The notes under the pieces are model-generated. The model saw only the letters and a list, made by a program, of their open reading frames with translations. It was not told where the DNA came from and made no database searches. From Apostichopus japonicus (Eukaryota > Echinodermata > Holothuroidea > Aspidochirotida > Stichopodidae): 64,000 bases of DNA. Below are positions 59,861 through 64,000 of this stretch, piece by piece (position 1 is the stretch's first letter; every line of letters begins with the position of its first letter). The DNA is taken from the NCBI RefSeq assembly GCF_037975245.1, contig NC_092574.1, forward strand, positions 3,567,001-3,631,000, given 5' to 3'. A program made the position numbers and the translations under genes.

Positions 59861-59893
59861 CTGAAAAGAACAAAAACAAACATATATAGGCTA

Positions 59894-60447
59894 AGGTGAC
59901 CATATTTTCCTGACTGGAATCGGGGACATTTATTGCGTGACTGATATGGGGGAGGGGTCTAAGGGGAGGGGGTGTCCCCCTCCCCTTTGGAAAATTTTCA
60001 AGTGCCTAAGGTGCTTAGATGTTAAAATGGTGATACTTAGAAGCACTATTTAAATCAATTTTATTTTCAAAAATATAGCTTTTTTTAGATGAAATTCACT
60101 TACTTTACGTGGTTCTTTGAGAGCTTGTGAGTTGCTCATGCTCACACTATAAGTGTCGTTGTGTCACTGTAGTTGCCAATTATACGGTCGAAAGAGTGCT
60201 AGGCTAGATCGATCTAGCATATTTTAACAGTGTTTCCACTTTACACTGGCCCATCTATTCCGTTCTGCGACTGCTCACTTGACTAAATTTTTTGTTTTAT
60301 CAATTATATTACTAATAATGTGGGATATTTTCGAAATTCCTGAACATTTTGACGAATCGGGGACATTTTCGGGGACACTTGTTCATCGGGGACAGCACAC
60401 TGTAATCGGGGACTGTCCCCAAAAATCGGGGACGTCTGGTCACCTTA
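59894..60447. mobile_element. 554-base TIR element with about 10-base target duplication
   Basis: Left end AAGGTGACCATA and right end (complement) TAAGGTGACCAGAC form an inverted pair. The exact direct repeat ATATAGGCTA lies at 59884-59893 and 60448-60457. The right end contains several CGGGGAC words (for example TCGGGGACA, ATCGGGGAC) that recur near the left end. No coding region. The 9-10 base duplication would exclude a typical hAT. Since ATAGGCTA-like words are common in this DNA, the duplication needs confirmation. Confidence 0.7.
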
Positions 60448-60500
60448 ATATAGGCTACAGATATTTATTATAGAGAAAATCCACGTTTACTCCAAAGAAA

Positions 60501-60658
60501 AATATTATTAGAGAAAACCAGAGAAATAAGATATGACTCATAACTGACAAATAAGGAGTAGTGTTTTAGGAAATAGGATATAGTATTTTCTAAAACATTA
60601 CTCCCTATTTGTCAATTATGAATCATATCGTAGTTCTCTGGTTTTGCCTAATAATAAT
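60501..60658. mobile_element. hairpin MITE of about 158 bases
   Basis: ATTATTAGAGAAAACCAGAG through GTAGTGTTTTAGGAAA is followed after about 12 bases by its near-perfect reverse complement ending CCTAATAATAAT. The arms are about 70 bases with roughly 10 mismatches. The ends merge with an AT-rich microsatellite on the right, so the target duplication (possibly TA) is not resolved. Confidence 0.75.
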
Positions 60659-60674
60659 ATAATATATATATATA

Positions 60675-60757
<83 letters not shown>

Positions 60758-60820
60758 AGTATATATAGTATATATATATAGTATATAGTATATAGTATAT
60801 ATATATATATATATATGTAC
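60659..60820. repeat. TA-rich microsatellite
   Basis: (TA)n with embedded (TATATG)n and (TATAG)n segments. It immediately precedes the Penelope-like coding fragment. Confidence 0.95.
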
Positions 60821-60843
60821 TTGTCCTACTGTTTGTTCTCTTA

Positions 60844-62028
60844 TTGTTGTATAGTATCGTTTTTATATCTTACTGTTTTATCTGCAAGCATGTAATAGTT
60901 TCATGTGTTTTATCTAGTTTCCATGGCACCGTACCTATTCTTTATAAACGCTATATCGATGATATCGTGGGAGTTTCAGTTTGTTCGAAAGTTGACCTTG
61001 AACAGTTTATTGATTTTGTTAGTAATTTCCATCCTTGCTTAAAATTCACACATACCATTTCCGAGTCTTCGGTGACCTTCCTGGACATGGAACTCTCTAT
61101 CGAGCATTGCAACATCGTTTCCAATATTCATTTCAAACCAATAGACTCACACAGCTACTTGCTATATTCATCCAGCCATCCCCCTAGTTGCATTAACTCA
61201 ATTCCTTCATCTCAACTTTTGAGAGCAAAACGAATCTGCTCCAAGGAAGCTGACTTCGACAACGCAGCTTCTATGTTCAATGGTTTCTTCCGATCTCGGG
61301 GATACCCTCCCTCAGTTATAACCACCGCCAATCAACGCATTAACCTCATTAGCCGAGAATCGACTCTGGAACCCACCAACGACGTCACTAACACCGACCG
61401 CATTCCCCTCACACTTCCTTTCCATCCCTTATTACAACACATTCGCCATACCGTATACAGGAACTTCAAAGCTCTCACACGTGACCCCACCACCAAGGAA
61501 GTTTTCACGGAGATGCCTATTACAGCTTACAAGCGACTGAACAACCTGGCGGATCATTTGGTGAGGGCATCGCATCCTCAGCCCATCCCTGTCGACACTC
61601 CCGGCACCTACCCTTGTAACCGTAGTAGATGTAATACATGCAAATATGTCACCTCAAATATTGTGCTTCGTATCACTGGCCCTAAAAACTCTTTTATAAT
61701 TAAACATCACTTTTCTTGTATTTCCACTAATGTAATTTATGTTATCATATGTCAACGTTGTAATTTACTTTACATAGGTGAAACCAAGCGAAGACTGGCA
61801 GATTGTATTACCGAACACTTACGCTCCATCAAATCCAAGTTTCCTGGTTACCCTGTTGCCTCTCACTTCAATTCCCCCTCCCCCTGTAAGATCACTGACT
61901 TTTCAGTTACGTGTGCTCTGTTCCCCAGAGGCACTGATATCGATCGTCTTAAATCCGAAAATAGACTAATTTTCGGACTTGGCACCTTATCCCCTTATGA
62001 TTTAAACTCTAAATTTGATTTGTTGTAA
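60844..62028 (+). pseudogene. 5'-truncated Penelope-like element: RT end plus GIY-YIG endonuclease
   Basis: A 394-codon open frame without an ATG at its start. It holds the C-terminal part of a retrotransposon polyprotein. Residues 35-44 (KRYIDDIVGV) contain the YxDD active site of reverse transcriptase, and residues 76-84 (SVTFLDMEL) fit the following PLE motif. A cysteine motif PCNRSRCNTC lies at 257-266 (C258, C263, C266), followed by the GIY-YIG nuclease: VIY at 297-299, LLYIGETKRR at 308-317, H325, and the C-terminal LKSENRLIFGLGTL block with E372, then SPYDLN. The RT motifs before YxDD and the element's N-terminus are missing; a microsatellite occupies their place. Penelope-like elements copy RNA at nicked DNA using this nuclease, usually in the nucleus. 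A linker with cysteines before GIY-YIG is known in Neptune-like PLEs, so I lean to that group without certainty. A possible acceptor (TGTTTTATCTAG) lies just before the coding-like part at about 60915; introns do occur in PLEs. Confidence 0.85.
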
Positions 62029-62211
62029 GTCCTTTTACCCTGCTACTTTTCGCTTCTTTCATGTGTGTGCATTGGACCATTTTATCTTTCTTCGTTCGCT
62101 GTTTACAGTTTTAGTAGTCTTTTTGCTCACCTTGTTAAAGGGTTTATACCCGAAACGTCGTGTTTCTTTTCTTTTCTTTATCATTAGCACTAGCAAACTT
62201 TACTATTTTTC

Positions 62212-62212
<1 letters not shown>
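62029..62212 (+). other. 3' untranslated part of the Penelope-like element
   Basis: Begins after the TAA stop and contains GGGTTTATACCCGAAACGTC near 62141. A small dyad followed by GAAACG is common near the 3' ends of such elements. It ends in a TA microsatellite. Confidence 0.5.
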
Positions 62213-62257
<45 letters not shown>

Positions 62258-62271
62258 ATATATACATATAC

Positions 62272-62338
<67 letters not shown>
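62213..62338. repeat. TA-rich microsatellite
   Basis: (TA)n with short CATATA interruptions. TA-rich tracts on both sides of the Penelope-like fragment may be tails, or insertion into a microsatellite. A 158-codon frame spanning it is an Ile-Tyr artefact. Confidence 0.95.
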
Positions 62339-62342
<4 letters not shown>

Positions 62343-64000
62343 ATGCGGGCATATGTTTACATTCGTGCATGGTAGCTGGGGCCTATGTGTACCTTGGGCA
62401 TCTGTTTACCAACTTCTTGGTAAACATAAGTCTGAGGCATTACCAATTCAAATATCGTGCGTTGTGTAAACAAATTTCTCTTCGTATGTAGCCAACATGA
62501 TGGTATTTATCAGAAATTAACTTAGAATTGTTTGTATGTTCTTGCTATAAAGAGCATTTTCAGTGCAAATCTGAGCCTCACTCAACAGTGTATATAACGT
62601 TATTTTCGCATACGGTGTAGGTAGGATATATGTTAACCTCAACTTTCCGCGCAATATACGGGAAAACTAGGATATATATATCAGCGACATCCAGAATTTG
62701 TATTAAAGACACATGATTGCTATTCTTGGTGAAATTTGGAATATTCTGGATGTAAAATAACGAAAATTGGCAATTTTAGACCATCGCAGTACGAGACTTG
62801 TAACGACATGGCGCCATCAACTGTTTAGACACAGCACAGAGGTATACACTGTTCGTACGTACGCGAAGTAGGCTACGACTGTTGTACACATTCTGTATAT
62901 CATCCAGCAACGTAAGTATCTCATTTTAGCTGTAATTTTATCGGTGAAAGACTACCGATAAGGTGCTCACTTGAAACCAAGGCTTACGCATTGCCTGAAT
63001 ATCCAATATACTTTATGTGAAACTTGTCGCCACTTATAACAGCAGTATTATTGGATGGAAATTGTGCATATTAGCCGGTTGTATGGCATACTGTACCTTA
63101 GGCAAGCCTAAGCTAGGTACTATAGGGTAGGAGGTATCGAGTGTGCCGAGCCGAACAAATACCTATCTCATTCATTAGGCTACTTGTTTATATTTGAAGG
63201 TCATGAGTAGGGGGCTTTGGGGCTTCCTTGCTGTTCTAAAGAATTGTAGCCTAAATTTACGTGTTACTACTACTAGTATCATGGTGGGATAATTGATGCA
63301 CTTAAGCCTATAGGATTTGATCAACGATGTACTGTATATCAAGGAAAAATCCAAATCACTCAACTGTATGTGTTTTTCATATGTGTAGTTCCTCAGAAAT
63401 GTAATGATCTCTAAATATTTAGGGTTCTGTGCTTATGCACTGTACAGAATTTGAGCAGAATTTGACCTCAAAATGTCTGCCGTGTCAAGTTCTTTCATAC
63501 CCCTAAATTGACACATTCGTTGATAAGCTAACTGTAGTGTAGTGTAGTGAGGCCTTAGTATACATCAATTGACTTTGTATGCAGTTTGCTATGCTCTGAG
63601 CCTCTAAGCTCAGACAGGTCAGGTCCCAGAGATAAGTGGTATCATATTGAGGTAATGTTGGTTATTTTTAGGGTGTAAGATTCCAATTGACCAAGAAACG
63701 TGCAAAACTGGGTGGAGGGTGTTAAAAGCTTAAGAAAAACCACAATTTGGTCAGCAAATAGCTGAAATGGATTCAAGCTGATGAAATATGTAATTCTGCT
63801 ACACTGCAAAATGTTTAGGTGGCCTGCTGTATCGTTGCTAGTAATATTTGAAGGTGTGTCAATTACGAGGGTGCGTCAATCATGAAGCCTTTACTATACT
63901 ACAGAGTTACTACTGCACGTGTAATGTATTGAATGGTGATACCTAGTACTAGGTACTGCAGTACTGGTAGTCCTACAACTTACAAACTACGTGTAGGCTA
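62339..64000. other. no firm gene; possible first exon ending near 62910
   Basis: No recognisable protein frame or repeat. At 62800-62910 the sequence is more GC-rich, with GACATGGCGCCATCAAC, and ends in CCAGCAAC followed by a consensus donor GTAAGTATC (62911). This could be a short, mainly non-coding first exon of a gene extending past the window. Without a downstream exon it stays a guess. Confidence 0.25.

Noticed and set aside
62015-62491. 158-codon frame across the TA microsatellite
   Set aside because: More than a third of it is Ile-Tyr from (TA)n, and it overlaps the end of the Penelope-like frame in another phase.

Overview
This window is eukaryotic, non-coding for the most part and dominated by repeats. 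It looks like a metazoan genome: a tRNA-derived SINE, several non-autonomous DNA transposons with 8-base target duplications, a Penelope-like retroelement with a GIY-YIG endonuclease, GT/AG exon borders, and an AT-rich background. The frequent TAGGCCTA-type words and GGGGCGTAGCCAGG transposon ends remind me of marine invertebrates, perhaps an echinoderm. That is an impression, not a proof. There are no bacterial-style operons, rRNA genes, CRISPR arrays or functional tRNA genes.

Layout. 1-2.28 kb is plain intergenic DNA with one 65-base tandem duplication. From about 2,277 to 44,321 lies one very large nested inverted repeat. Its two arms read as imperfect reverse complements of each other from the outermost ends (CTTAGGAATA at 2277, its complement ending at 44321) inward. 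Going inward, each arm has: (i) a terminal segment; (ii) a three-copy 64-base repeat; (iii) a roughly 0.7-kb outer domain; (iv) five to seven tandem compound units of about 1.3-2 kb, built from modules I call A (about 0.38 kb, with a GC-rich CGGGTACCCG block), B (about 128 bases, one to six copies) and C (about 0.78 kb); (v) a short inner flank; (vi) a 99-base satellite. The satellite runs about 13.0 kb in one orientation (13,030-26,023), flips at a 54-base junction (26,024-26,077), and runs about 6.8 kb in the other orientation (to about 32,915). The arms differ by many substitutions, private insertions and different satellite subfamilies, so this is an old evolved structure rather than a read-folding artefact. 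A SINE (2,356-2,819) and a short retroelement-like insert (11,699-11,962) each sit in one copy of a repeat whose other copies preserve the empty site.

44.3-57.2 kb is a graveyard of small DNA transposons, several nested: a 1,650-base element (46,412-48,061) holding a 550-base one (46,970-47,519), and a 1,755-base element (51,768-53,522) holding a 626-base one (52,091-52,716). Their termini and target duplications can be read directly. A core of about 90 bases recurs seven times inside elements with different ends. Short putative exons lie between them. The best (48,688-48,765) resembles the FHAYGHKxxCQ block of KDZ-type transposases. 57.7-58.2 kb is packed with ACATGC/GCATGT dyads.

57.2-64 kb has an AT-rich stretch, a minus-strand terminal exon that looks like the end of an SGNH hydrolase-like domain (59,646-59,860), a 554-base TIR element, a hairpin MITE, TA-rich microsatellites, and a 5'-truncated Penelope-like element (60,844-62,028) with the RT YIDD motif, a cysteine motif and a complete GIY-YIG domain. 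The last 1.6 kb shows no firm gene, although a possible first exon with a good splice donor ends near 62,910.

The main candidate for something undescribed is the 42-kb palindromic, modular structure. It resembles a giant foldback element in design (as in Drosophila FB and sea urchin TU elements) but is far larger and has no recognisable coding capacity. If transcribed across its centre it would make an extremely long hairpin RNA.
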